From positions 210,711-274,710 of the forward strand of contig NZ_JAKSYJ010000114.1 in assembly GCF_022829365.1 (NCBI RefSeq): 64,000 bases of DNA, read 5' to 3'. Shown in pieces: positions 1 through 8,730 of this stretch. The stretch is from Methylobacterium sp. J-077 (GTDB taxonomy: Bacteria; Pseudomonadota; Alphaproteobacteria; Rhizobiales; Beijerinckiaceae). The position numbers were made by a program, and so were the translations under genes. The notes beneath the pieces are model-generated. The model was not told where the DNA came from and ran no database searches. It saw only the letters and a program-made list of their open reading frames with translations. Positions within the stretch are counted from its first letter, which is position 1. Each line of letters starts with the position of its first letter.

Positions 1-767
1 CGGCCGGTCGCGAGGTCGTCGGCGATGTGGAAATTGCCGACCCGGGTGATGCCGACGCCGCCGAGCGCCAGCTGCACCAGGGTCTCGCCGTTATTGGCCG
101 CGAGGGTGCCGCGCACCGGCAGGATGACGTCGCGTCCGTCCTCGCGGAACGGCCAGCCGGGCTCGATCCGGCGGAAGGTGAAATCCAGGCAGTTGTGGTC
201 GGCGAGGTCGGCGGGCCGGTGCGGAATCCCGGCCCGGTCGAGATAGGCGGGGGCGGCCACCACGGTCCGGCCGGTCTCGCCGAGCCGCCGGGCGGTGAGC
301 GGGCTGTCGGCCAGGGGCCCGAACCGGATGCCGATATCGGCCCGGCCGCCGAGCACGTCGGCGATCTCGTCGCTCAGGTCGATCTCGACCACGATGCCGG
401 GATGGCGCGTGACGAATTCGCCGAGCAGCGGCACGATCACCAGGCGCCCATGGGCGGTGGCGGCGCTGACCCGAACCCGCCCGCGCGGGCAGCCCTGGTC
501 GGAGAGTGCGGTCTCGGTCTCCGCGAGATCGGCCAGGATGCGCCGTGCCGCGCGCCCGTAGGTCTCGCCCTCCTGGGTCAGGCGCAGCGTCCGGGTGGTC
601 CGGACCAGGAGCTGCACGCCGAGCCGCGCCTCGGTCCGGGCGACGACCCGGCTCACGGCCGAGGGCGTCAGCCCGAGCCGGCGCGCCGCCCCCGACAGGC
701 TCCCGGCCTCCGCCACCGCCACGAACACGGCCATGTCCCCGGCGCGGTCGGCCTTGTCGCGCTGCAT
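1..767 (-). CDS. LysR-family transcriptional regulator, 3' end outside window
   Basis: The frame opens at an ATG (767-765) and stays open to base 1, giving 255 residues without a stop, so the C-terminus is outside the window. The first 60 residues form a LysR winged helix-turn-helix (SGAARRLGLTPSAVSRVVAR, then LGVQLLVRTTR), followed by the start of a periplasmic-binding-like effector domain (ADIGIRFGPL). It is divergent from the MFS exporter, with about 96 bp between the starts, the usual arrangement for a LysR protein that controls its neighbour. The effector is not predictable. Confidence 0.9.
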   Translation of the reverse strand, partial: MQRDKADRAGDMAVFVAVAEAGSLSGAARRLGLTPSAVSRVVARTEARLGVQLLVRTTRTLRLTQEGETYGRAARRILADLAETETALSDQGCPRGRVRVSAATAHGRLVIVPLLGEFVTRHPGIVVEIDLSDEIADVLGGRADIGIRFGPLADSPLTARRLGETGRTVVAAPAYLDRAGIPHRPADLADHNCLDFTFRRIEPGWPFREDGRDVILPVRGTLAANNGETLVQLALGGVGITRVGNFHIADDLATG

Positions 768-863
768 TCGTGCCTCCAACGCACAGATCTCGATCCGGCG
801 AGCGGTCTACTCGCATCATGTCAAATCCGCCACGTGCTGCCCCGGAACAACCGGAGCCTTCAC

Positions 864-2040
864 ATGGCGATCAAATCCTCCCCTGCTGGCCCTGGCGGTC
901 GGCGCCTTCGGCATCGGCGTTACGGAATTCACCCCGATGGGCATGCTGCCGCTCATCGCCGGGGATCTCGGCGTCTCGATCCCCGCCGCCGGCCTCGTGA
1001 TCAGCGCCTACGCGCTGGGGGTGCTGGTCGGCGCGCCGCTGATGACCCTGGCCTCGGCGCGCATACCGCGCCGCCGGCTGCTGGTCGGGCTGATGGCGAT
1101 CTTCACCCTCGGCAACCTTTTGGCTGCCGTCTCGGACAGCTACGCCATGCTTGTCATGGCCCGCCTCGTCACGGCGCTGAACCACGGGGCGTTCTTCGGG
1201 ATCGGCTCGGTGGTGGCCGCCGGGATCGTGCCGCCGGAGCGCCGGGCCGCCGCGGTGGCGTCGATGTTCTCCGGGCTCGCGATCGCGACGATCGGCGGCG
1301 TGCCGCTCGCCGCCTGGATCGGCGAGGTTCTGGGCTGGCGCACGGCGTTCTGGGGCATCGCAGGCGTCGGCGCGGTCGCCATGGTGGCGCTGCGCCTCGC
1401 GTTGCCCGAGTTGAAGGTCGAGGCCCGGGACGACCTGCGGGCGGAGTTGCGCGCGCTCGTCCGCGGCCCGGTGCTCGCCGCGCTGGCGCTCACCATGGTG
1501 GGTTTCAGCGCGATGTTCACGCTGTTCACCTACATCGTGCCGATCCTGCGGATCGAGACCGGCGCGACGAGCCTGTTCGTCACAGCGATGCTAGTGCTTT
1601 TCGGGATCGGCCTCACGGCCGGGAATTGGCTGGGCGGTCGCCTCGCCGACCGCTCGGTTGACGGCACCATCCTCGGATCCCTGGCGGCCCAGATCGTCAT
1701 CCTCGCGCTGTTCGCCTGGGGCATGCACGGGGAAGCGTCGGCGGCGCTGCTGATTGCCCTCTGGGGCATCGCGAGCTTCGCCATCGTGCCCCCGCTCCAG
1801 ATGCGCGTCATGGATGAGGCCAGCGGGGCGCCGAACCTGGCCTCGGCGATGAATATCGGCGCGTTCAACCTCGGCAACGCCATCGGGGCGGCGGTCGGCG
1901 GCGGCGTGATCGATGCCGGGCTCGGCTACGACACCGTGCCGCTCGCGGGCGCCGCCCTGGCGGCGTTGGGGCTCGCTTTCCTGCTGTGGCTGCGCCGGGA
2001 CGGACGGGTGCGGGCCGCCGCAGCGGCGAGCTGCGGATAA
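864..2040 (+). CDS. MFS exporter (DHA1 type), start apparently frameshifted
   Basis: About 390 residues with twelve likely membrane segments, resembling the DHA1 drug/sugar efflux branch (AraJ/YdhP-like): an N-terminal GIGVTEFTPMGMLPLIA segment and a loop RIPRRRLLVGL. It probably exports a small toxic compound or sugar. The natural ATG at 864 followed by GCGATCAAATCC is in a different frame from the transporter. Removing one C from the run at 880-883 would join them and give the familiar MAIKSSLLALAVGAFG start. No ATG, GTG or TTG was found in the transporter frame just upstream, so the gene is either frameshifted or carries a sequencing error. The LysR gene next to it is the likely regulator. 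Confidence 0.82.
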
Positions 2041-2086
2041 TGCCGCCCGCTCAAGGACTTGGAACCATCTGCGAAGGTCCCGGATT

Positions 2087-2380
2087 CAAAAGGTCCGGGA
2101 CCCAGCCCTTTCAAGGTGTTTGGATTGGGCCGCGTTCGGGACGTTTCGCCGACGGGTTCACACGTCTCCACTTGACGGCAACGCTTTGAAAACGTGGCGC
2201 TTTCCCCGCCCCCCTTGCGGGGAGTAGTCAGGGGTGGGGGTGGTGCAGGATTGAGCCGAACGGTGCCTTCTGAACCACCCCCACCTCCAGCTCCTCCCCG
2301 CAATGGGGAGGAGCGCGCGTCGCGTCTCGCTTGAATAGCTGCGCCAAACACCTTGAAAGGGCTGGGTCTTCGACCTTTTG
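2087..2380. repeat. 294-bp element with 37-bp imperfect terminal inverted repeats
   Basis: Bases 2087-2123 and 2344-2380 are inverted copies that match at 34 of 37 positions, including a perfect 25-bp core (2099-2123 with 2344-2368). Inside lies a second, GC-rich palindrome (around 2203-2325) built from runs such as CCCCGCCCCC and GGGGTGGGGG. No coding frame in it looks like protein, and no target-site duplication was evident. It sits between the converging ends of the MFS gene and the DUF1640-like gene. It could be a non-autonomous mobile element (MITE-like) or a composite intergenic palindrome. Confidence 0.7.
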
Positions 2381-2480
2381 CGGGTCCAGGGCAAAGCCCT
2401 GGGTCGAGCGAAGCCCGATGCATCGGGTCTCCGCCCCGATACCCCGCCAAAGGGCTGAGCCCTCTGGAAACCCGGTTCCG
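2381..2480 (-). terminator. Hairpin-rich 3' region of the DUF1640-like gene
   Basis: Directly after the stop of the leftward gene at 2481 come two strong hairpins: CCAGAGGGCTCAGCCCTTTGG (read on the minus strand) and CCAGGGCTTTGCCCTGG. They are well placed to end the leftward transcript, but no T-run follows, so an intrinsic terminator is only a suggestion. The second hairpin merges into the terminal inverted repeat of the neighbouring element. Confidence 0.4.
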
Positions 2481-2732
2481 TCAGTGCGTGGCGCGCGACA
2501 GGGCGACAATGGCGCCGACGATGACGATCGTCTGGAAGCCGATCGAGCCGATCACCCACTTCATGATGTCGAACTTGGCCTCGGCCAGATCGGTCTTGGT
2601 GACTAGGTTCGCGAGATCGGCATCGCGACTCTCGCGGATCGCACTGGTGATCGCCTCGGCCTGATCCTCGGACAGACCGGATGCCTTGAGCCGACGGACC
2701 AGGGCATAGGTGTCGAGTGAGAGCGCCGTCAT
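2481..2732 (-). CDS. Small DUF1640/CCDC90-like protein with C-terminal membrane anchor
   Basis: 83 residues. Residues 1-55 look like the coiled-coil type found in DUF1640 (CCDC90) proteins: DTYALVRRLKASGLSEDQAEAI followed by LANLVTKTDLAEAK. Residues 58-78 form one hydrophobic helix (WVIGSIGFQTIVIVGAIVAL). The family is a tail-anchored coiled-coil protein of unclear bacterial function, related to the mitochondrial calcium uniporter regulator MCUR1. The gene stands alone and converges with the MFS gene across the repeat element. Confidence 0.75.
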   Translation of the reverse strand: MTALSLDTYALVRRLKASGLSEDQAEAITSAIRESRDADLANLVTKTDLAEAKFDIMKWVIGSIGFQTIVIVGAIVALSRATH

Positions 2733-3166
2733 GGGCCACGCCGCCCTCTTCGCGAGCCGGTTCCGGCCGCTGTGATGCCTGGATCGATCCGGATACCGAT
2801 GCCCATCGCTCGCTGATTCCGGCAGAAGCTCGCGCGTCAGGGAAAGCTGGCGATTTTGCCGAATGGGCGCAAGCGGGTCCTTGCAGCGTGCGTCTCCTCA
2901 CCGCCGCAGCGGCTGGATGCCTCGGGGTCGCGGCAAGCCCGAAGCCGTTCGGAACAGGAATGATTCGTCGCTGGTGGCCCGGCCCGGATCGCCTTTCCCG
3001 CAGGCCCGGTGGCGCCGCCATCCACCGAAGAGTCCCGTGCCCTGTTGCAGACAGGATCTTGCGGTAACAAAGGCGCAAGCTTAACGAGCCTATTGGGTTG
3101 GGGAGTGGCGCCCGATGTCGGCTATGAAAAGGCCGCCGGGCGCAGGCTAGGACGACGAGGTTCCCC
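2733..3166. other. 434-bp intergenic region, no gene seen
   Basis: Open frames exist on both strands (for example 2717-3067 plus), but their composition is that of chance frames in GC-rich DNA and none resembles a known protein. The last 110 bases should hold the promoter and leader of the L,D-transpeptidase gene. The stretch around 3061-3090 (GGTAACAAAGGCGCAAGCTTAA) is locally less GC-rich. Confidence 0.5.
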
Positions 3167-4672
3167 ATGACGGCGCGTCTCGCGACTGCGCGACTGCTGG
3201 CGGCCGCTTCCCTGCTGGCCCTCGCGCTGGCCGGCTGCCAGGACGGTTCCGGGATCAACGGCCCGACCGCGCGCAGCATCGCGCCGATCGCCCCGCAGAC
3301 CCTGGCCCTGATGCAGACCAAGGGCATGCAGCAATCCGACCCGATCCTGATCCGCACCTACAAGAAGGAAGCGGAGATGGAGGTCTGGAAGCGCGGCGGC
3401 GACGGCCGCTACGCGCTGCTGAAGACCTACCCGATCTGCCGCTGGTCCGGCCAGCTCGGGCCGAAGGTCCGCGAGGGCGACCGCCAGGCGCCGGAGGGGT
3501 TCTACACGATCACCCCGGGCCTGATGAACCCGAATTCCGCGTACTACCTGTCGTTCGATACCGGCTTCCCGAATGCCGTCGACCGGGCCAACGGGCGGAC
3601 CGGCAGGTACCTGATGGTGCACGGCACCTGCTCGTCGGCGGGCTGCTTCGCCATGACCGACGCGACCATCGCGGAGATCTACGCGGTCGCCCGCGAGGCG
3701 TTCATCGGCGGCCAGCGCAGCTTCCAGTTCCAGTCCTACCCGTTCCGGATGACGGCCCAGAACATGGCCAAGTTCCGCAACGACCCGAACATGCCGTTCT
3801 GGGAGAACCTCAAGGAGGGCTCGGATTACTTCGAGGCCCTGCGCGAGGAACCGAAGGTCGGTCAGTGCGGCACCAAATACGTGTTCGGCGGCTCGGACGC
3901 GGCGGCCGGCGCGTGCAAGCCGAAGGTCGACCCGCAGGTGGCCGAGAAGCGCGAGCACGACGCCCGCGAGGTGGCCGAGCTGGTCGCCAAGGGCACGCCG
4001 GCCGTGCGCGTGGTCTACCAGGATGGCGGCCAGAACCCGGTGTTCCGCCCGCCGGCCAACACCAGCGCCTTCGCGAGCCTCGGCGGCACCGAGACGGTGC
4101 TGCCCTACGACGCCAAGGAGTTCGGCCGGCACAATCTCGGCGACGTCAGCCGGCCCGAGACCCTGGCGGCCGGTCCGCAGGAGATCGAGATCGGCCCGAA
4201 GGGTCAGCCGACGATGATGGCCGGCGCCGAGCCGGCGCTCCCCGCCAAGACGGCCGCCAAGGGAGCCTCCACGCCCGGCCGGGGGCAGAAGCCGGCCGCC
4301 ACGACGCTGATGGCCAACCGGGCCGAGCCGGAACTCCGGGTCGAGACCACCGCGTCGGTTTCGGAGAAGCCGGCCCGGATCGCGGTCGCCGATGCCGACG
4401 GCGATCCGAGCAGCTACCAGAAGCTGCTGGGCTCGCTGTTCGACAAGGAGAAGCCGGCGGCCCCCGCCACCCCGGCGGTCGACGCGACCGTGGTGCCCGA
4501 GCCGGTCAAGCTCGCGCGCGCGGCCGAGAAAATCGCCCCCAAGACGGCGGCCAAGCCGCACGCGGTGAAGACCGCCAAGGTGGAGGCCAGGGCAGAGGCC
4601 AAGCCCGAGATCAAGGCCGATTCGAAGCTGGCCCTGCGCAAGGGCGAGCCGGAGGCCAAGGCCAAGCCGTAG
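3167..4672 (+). CDS. Lipoprotein L,D-transpeptidase (YafK/YkuD type) with long low-complexity tail
   Basis: 501 residues. Residues 1-23 form a lipoprotein signal with a lipobox ending in LAGC (Cys24), so the protein is probably anchored in a membrane and faces the periplasm. Residues about 60-240 are a YkuD-family L,D-transpeptidase/amidase domain with His152 and the catalytic motif SSAGC (Cys160), closest in style to YafK/DpaA-type enzymes that act on peptidoglycan crosslinks or on lipoprotein attachment. The remaining 250 residues are Ala/Lys/Pro-rich with poor conservation, perhaps a cell-wall-spanning tail. It is a single gene with no linked cell-wall genes. Confidence 0.85.
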   Translation: MTARLATARLLAAASLLALALAGCQDGSGINGPTARSIAPIAPQTLALMQTKGMQQSDPILIRTYKKEAEMEVWKRGGDGRYALLKTYPICRWSGQLGPKVREGDRQAPEGFYTITPGLMNPNSAYYLSFDTGFPNAVDRANGRTGRYLMVHGTCSSAGCFAMTDATIAEIYAVAREAFIGGQRSFQFQSYPFRMTAQNMAKFRNDPNMPFWENLKEGSDYFEALREEPKVGQCGTKYVFGGSDAAAGACKPKVDPQVAEKREHDAREVAELVAKGTPAVRVVYQDGGQNPVFRPPANTSAFASLGGTETVLPYDAKEFGRHNLGDVSRPETLAAGPQEIEIGPKGQPTMMAGAEPALPAKTAAKGASTPGRGQKPAATTLMANRAEPELRVETTASVSEKPARIAVADADGDPSSYQKLLGSLFDKEKPAAPATPAVDATVVPEPVKLARAAEKIAPKTAAKPHAVKTAKVEARAEAKPEIKADSKLALRKGEPEAKAKP

Positions 4673-4675
4673 CGG

Positions 4676-4849
4676 TCAGACCAGCGGCCGGTCGCGGTTC
4701 ATCAGCCACAGGGCGTGGACCGTGCCGGGCAGCCAGCCGAGCACCCAGAGCAGGATGTTCAGCAGGAACTGCACGCCGAACCCGGTGGTGACGAGCACCG
4801 CCACCGGCGGGATGAAGATCGCGAGCAGGATGCGGACGAGGGTCGACAC
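4676..4849 (-). CDS. YqaE/Pmp3-family small membrane protein
   Basis: 57 residues from a GTG at 4849 that is preceded at good spacing by GGAG. ATGs further upstream would add up to 23 residues but exceed the usual 50-57 residue family length. Two membrane helices are visible (LLAIFIPPVAVLVTTG and FLLNILLWVLGWLPGTVHALWL), matching the Pmp3/YqaE family, which is linked to membrane potential and salt or stress tolerance. It converges with the L,D-transpeptidase gene, ending 3 bp from it. Confidence 0.85.
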   Translation of the reverse strand: MSTLVRILLAIFIPPVAVLVTTGFGVQFLLNILLWVLGWLPGTVHALWLMNRDRPLV

Positions 4850-5106
4850 GGGCACTCCGGGGCTCAAGGCCGAGATCATCGTCCCGAAAGGTGGCCGACG
4901 GCTTTCGGACAAGGACAATGCGCGTGAACGAGCGCGCGCATCGTGCCGGTACCGATATCCGGCGCGATGCGCCAGAGCGGCCGCCGCAGAAATGGATCCC
5001 GGTTCGGCACAAGCGCGTGCGTTGCATCAACGCCCGCGAGCGGTTCCCGATCGCAGGGCGACCGGGAACCGCTCGAGCCGCGATGGGATCGGACCTTCGG
5101 AACGTC

Positions 5107-6036
5107 CTATCGCGGCATCGCCGAGGCGCCGAGCACGCGGCCTTCGCCCGCACGGACGCGCCTGATCCGGTTTCGGATCGGCCGCGTCAAGGAGCCCAGG
5201 ATCATCGTGACGGCACTGAAGCGCAGGCGATCGAACGCCCCGATACACCGGTTCACGACCGGGCTCCGTTCCGTCCGCCGGTAGGCGTGCAGCGCGCCGA
5301 TGCGCGACGCGCGCGCAAAGCCGAGGGCACGGATCCCACGCACAACCTGATGGTGATGCTGATACAGGAACCACTCGTTCCCGCTGGCCGGTTTGCGCGC
5401 ATCGATATCGAACACCAGTAATCCGTCGGGTTTGAGTGCGCGACGGAGCTGCGTGATCGTCTGCTGGATATCGGGGACATGGGCCATCGTGTTGAAGCCC
5501 GTGATGAGGTCGTAGCGACCGTCTGCCAAGGCGTCCGTGTTCAAGTCGATAAACTCGGCCGGCACGTCGGCCCGTGCGAGCCGCCACCGCGCGAATTCCA
5601 GCAGCGGCGTCGAGACATCGGCCAAGGCGATGTCCCAGCCATAGCGATGAAACAGGAGGCTGGCCGTGCCGACGCCGGAGCCGAAATCCAGGTGCCGTCC
5701 GGGCGGCAGGGCCGTCAGAGCATCGGCCACCTGCACCGGAAGGGCAGGGTAGGGGCCATCCCGGTTCTCGGCCTGGCGCGCATGATACGCGATGTTTCCG
5801 AAGACCCAGTTCGAGACACTGCAGTAGAATGCGCGCAGTCCTTCGGGGGTCGAACGATCGGCTTCGGCCCACTTTGTTTTGGAAATCTCGGCCGTGTTGC
5901 TGACAATATTTTTGACGTCATCAATGCTCATATTCGAGTATTCGGACAGCAAATGGACGACGGCCTGAGTCGGCGGCATATTCCTGCCGTCGACCAGGAT
6001 TTCAGTCCAGATTTCGTTCGCGGACGACGCCATCAT
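5107..6036 (-). CDS. Class I SAM-dependent methyltransferase, substrate unknown
   Basis: 309 residues. SAM-binding motif I is LDFGSGVGTASLLF (residues 116-129) and the following acidic loop ALADVS is clear. Then FNTMAHVPDIQQTITQLRRALKPDGLLVFDID matches the later motifs of Methyltransf_11/25 folds. The N-terminal 110 residues are an unrecognised helical extension. No neighbour suggests a substrate. The upstream flank (6037-6200) is strikingly AT-rich for this replicon, and the gene uses more A/T-ending codons at its 5' end, so horizontal acquisition is possible. Confidence 0.75.
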   Translation of the reverse strand: MMASSANEIWTEILVDGRNMPPTQAVVHLLSEYSNMSIDDVKNIVSNTAEISKTKWAEADRSTPEGLRAFYCSVSNWVFGNIAYHARQAENRDGPYPALPVQVADALTALPPGRHLDFGSGVGTASLLFHRYGWDIALADVSTPLLEFARWRLARADVPAEFIDLNTDALADGRYDLITGFNTMAHVPDIQQTITQLRRALKPDGLLVFDIDARKPASGNEWFLYQHHHQVVRGIRALGFARASRIGALHAYRRTERSPVVNRCIGAFDRLRFSAVTMILGSLTRPIRNRIRRVRAGEGRVLGASAMPR

Positions 6037-6773
6037 GTTCGATACCCCTCATCAATGTCATGGGATTTGAATGACTGACGCATTGCTGTGATTATTTATC
6101 GATCATACCGGTACGCCGGTTTAATATTGAATTTAAGTACCTATTAAGTAGTATTTGTGGAACTTAATAAGATTTTATCCCTTGAATATAGAAATAGAGC
6201 GCATATTTTCTGGTCTTTTCGTCCTCATAGGACTGCAATCGGATTGTTGCCGGTCAGTATCGCGATCGTGTCCCGCGCATTGGCGCGGCAGGCCCCGGTC
6301 GGCGGCCGAGGCTCACGAGGCGCGCCGCGTCGGTCGCGGGACGAGGACGTCCGGCGCGGGCGGTCGGTCGCCCGGCGAGGCGTGTGTGCGGATGCCGTCG
6401 AGCTGAGCCCGCCAGGGTCCGATCACGTTGCCGGCTTGCTCGAGGGGATCGAACATCTCAGCGTCGAGGCGCGCCGTGACCGCTCCCACGGGCTCCCTGG
6501 CGCGGGCCCGGCGATCACCTCCTGCGCGGTCTTCGGGCGGGAGAGACGAATCGCTCGCGCCGCGTCTCGAAGGTTCGCGGGCGAAGTTCGGGACGCGATT
6601 CCCGAAGTCGCACCCGTCGGAGCGATCGGACGGGCGAAGGCGCCGGACCGAGCGCCGGACGTGGCCTCGAGTTCGGGCAATCGGCCGCATCGGGCCGACG
6701 AACCCGGATTCCCGCCCCCGTCGAGCCCGGGCGTGCCTGCGGCACCCCGGACTCGACGGGCGGTCTCAGACCG
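6037..6773. other. 737-bp non-coding region with an AT-rich block
   Basis: Bases about 6040-6250 are unusually AT-rich and should contain the leftward promoter of the methyltransferase gene. The rest is GC-rich. A 230-codon frame at 6157-6849 reads as Arg/Ala/Gly-rich chance sequence and overlaps the end of the cytochrome gene, so it is not called. No RNA gene or repeat was recognised. Confidence 0.5.
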
Positions 6774-8360
6774 TCAGTTCTTCACCGGCGGCGTGGTCGC
6801 GCTGGGGACATTCGCGGCCTGCTTCTCCGGGTTCTTCACCTGGCTGTAGGCGACGTTGGCAAAGGTGCCGATCACGGCGGGCCAGCTCGGGGCGGCGTAT
6901 TGCGGGTCGTCGCGGCCGACCTTGCAGAAGGCGGTGGTCAGCGCGTTGACCACGTCGTCGTCGGAGGCGCCGGTATCGGCCGCCTTGATCTGCGGCACCA
7001 CCCGGGTCAGCGTCGGCACGAAATCCTGCTGCTTCAGGCCGGTGAGCGTCGCCGCGACGCCGACCTTGTCGAAGGCCGCCTTGAGCTTGTCCTGCTCGAT
7101 CTCGGCGCAGGGGGCGGTGCCGGCCAGCATGGTCTTGGTGGCGGCGCGGGCTTCGGAGGCCTTGCTGCCGGTCACCGGGGGCGCCTTGTTGCCCCAGGAA
7201 TTGCGGATGTAGTCGGTGACGTTCTTGACCTCGACATCGGTCATCTGCTGGCCGATCGCCACCATCGGGGCCAGCCCGCTCTGGGCGGCCAGACCGCCGT
7301 AGATCACCCGCAGCACCGTCTCGGGTCCCTCCGACATCACCGAGGTGTTGCCGGCGAGCGCCGGCACCGCGCCCTCGATGCCCTTGCCGTCGGGCTGGTG
7401 GCAGGAGGAGCAGTAGGTCAGGTAGGTCGAGGCCCCCGGCGCGTCCGCGGTGTCGAAGGAGGCGAGGTCCTTGGGCTTGTAGGTCTGCTTGGCCGGGACC
7501 GTGCGCAGGTAGGCGACCATCGCCTTCAGGTCGTCCTCCTTCACCTTGGAGAGGGATTCCATGATGGTCTGGCGCATCGGGCCGGCGGCGACGCCGGGGC
7601 GGTCGCCCGGGGCGGTGCCGGTCTTGAGGTAGGTCACCACCTGCTCGTCGGTCCAGGCGCCGATGCCCTGGTGGCCGTCTGGGGTGATGTTGGGGGCGTA
7701 CCAGCCGTCGATGACGCCGCCGCCGAAGCGGCCCGCGAAGCTCGAATTGCCGACGAGCTTGTTCTCGTTGTGGCACATGGCGCAGTGGCCCAGCCCCTCG
7801 ACCAGGTAGGCGCCGCGGTTGACCTCGGCGCTGGCGTTCGGATCGGGCTTGAAGCGCTCGTCCGAGAAGAAGGCGGTCCGCCACGTCACCAGCGCGGTGC
7901 GGACGTTGAACGGGAACGGGATCTGGCTCTCCTGGCGCTTCTCGTTCACCGCCGGGACCGATTGCAGGTAGGCCCAGATCGCCTTGGTGTCGTCGTCCGT
8001 GACCTTGGTGAACCAGCCGAACGGGAAGGCCGGGTAGAGATAGCCGACGTTCTTGCTGTAGCCGTGCCGGAACGCCTTGTCGAAATCCTCGTAGCTCCAG
8101 TTGCCGAGCCCGGTCGCCTTGTCGGGGGTGAGGTTGGGGGTCATGATCACCCCGAACGGCATGTTGAGCGCGTAGTTGCCGGCAAGGAACTTGCCGCCCG
8201 GGGCGGTGTGGCAGGCGGCGCAATCGCCCATGGTCACGAGGTACTTGCCCCGCTCCACCGGGTCGGACCCGTCCTGCGCCAGGGCGGGGCCCGCGAGCAG
8301 CAGGGCCGCCACCATCGGGGCCGCATTGCGGCCGGGGAAGCGGGCAATCCTGCGCTGCAT
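6774..8360 (-). CDS. Periplasmic tri-haem cytochrome c
   Basis: 528 residues with a signal peptide cleaved near ALA-QD (residue 29). Three c-type haem sites: CAACH (47-51), CAMCH (193-197) and CSSCH (317-321). The architecture matches the cytochrome subunits of membrane alcohol, aldehyde or gluconate dehydrogenases, which pass electrons to ubiquinone or an oxidase. The usual flavin, PQQ or molybdenum catalytic partner is not adjacent. The residues after about 400 show no haem motif. It starts only 22 bp after the small membrane gene downstream of tspO, with a good GGGAGAGG site, so it may be the last gene of the bchG-bchP-tspO train and could serve photosynthetic or respiratory electron flow. 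Confidence 0.85.
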   Translation of the reverse strand: MQRRIARFPGRNAAPMVAALLLAGPALAQDGSDPVERGKYLVTMGDCAACHTAPGGKFLAGNYALNMPFGVIMTPNLTPDKATGLGNWSYEDFDKAFRHGYSKNVGYLYPAFPFGWFTKVTDDDTKAIWAYLQSVPAVNEKRQESQIPFPFNVRTALVTWRTAFFSDERFKPDPNASAEVNRGAYLVEGLGHCAMCHNENKLVGNSSFAGRFGGGVIDGWYAPNITPDGHQGIGAWTDEQVVTYLKTGTAPGDRPGVAAGPMRQTIMESLSKVKEDDLKAMVAYLRTVPAKQTYKPKDLASFDTADAPGASTYLTYCSSCHQPDGKGIEGAVPALAGNTSVMSEGPETVLRVIYGGLAAQSGLAPMVAIGQQMTDVEVKNVTDYIRNSWGNKAPPVTGSKASEARAATKTMLAGTAPCAEIEQDKLKAAFDKVGVAATLTGLKQQDFVPTLTRVVPQIKAADTGASDDDVVNALTTAFCKVGRDDPQYAAPSWPAVIGTFANVAYSQVKNPEKQAANVPSATTPPVKN

Positions 8361-8382
8361 GGCGACCTCTCCCGTGCCGTCT

Positions 8383-8730
8383 TTATAGGTTTTCCAGGGT
8401 GCTGGCCGAGAACGCGGCGGTTCCCGGCGTTGTTCCGGCCTGCGGCGGGGTGCGGCGATGCGCCGTGGCGGCCGCCCGGAACCGCAGACCGAGATCGGTG
8501 AGGTGGGCCGCGAGCCCCGCGAGCATCCAGCCGGCGACCACCTCCCAGCCGGATCCGACCAGGGCGGCCCGGAGCGCCAGCATCAGGGCCGCCCCGGAGG
8601 CGAGGTTGGCCAGGAGCGGCGGCACGGCCAGGCCCCGGCGCCGCGCCAGCCGGGCGAGCAGCAGCGCCTCGGCGGCGACCAGCGCCAGGATCGCGTCGAC
8701 GATCCGGCCCGAGGCGAACAGGGCCTCCAT
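8383..8730 (-). CDS. Small membrane protein of unknown function next to tspO
   Basis: 115 residues from an ATG that overlaps the tspO stop (TGATG), so translation is coupled. Three hydrophobic stretches (residues about 8-24, 36-56 and 62-82) suggest an integral membrane protein. The C-terminal 30 residues are polar and Pro/Thr-rich. No family was recognised. Its position between tspO and a cytochrome c gene links it to the pigment or redox branch of the operon. Confidence 0.7.
   Translation of the reverse strand: MEALFASGRIVDAILALVAAEALLLARLARRRGLAVPPLLANLASGAALMLALRAALVGSGWEVVAGWMLAGLAAHLTDLGLRFRAAATAHRRTPPQAGTTPGTAAFSASTLENL

Noticed and set aside
27..1661. Long plus-strand frame of 544 codons at the left edge
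   Set aside because: It lies antisense to the LysR gene and out of frame with the MFS exporter. Its composition is that of a shadow frame, although its ATG at 864 is probably the original start of the exporter.
2717..3067. 116-codon plus frame in the DUF1640-transpeptidase gap
   Set aside because: No recognisable domain or ribosome site; composition matches chance frames in GC-rich DNA.
6157..6849. 230-codon frame upstream of the cytochrome gene
   Set aside because: Arg/Ala/Gly-rich with no protein-like pattern, and it overlaps the 3' end of the cytochrome gene on the other strand.
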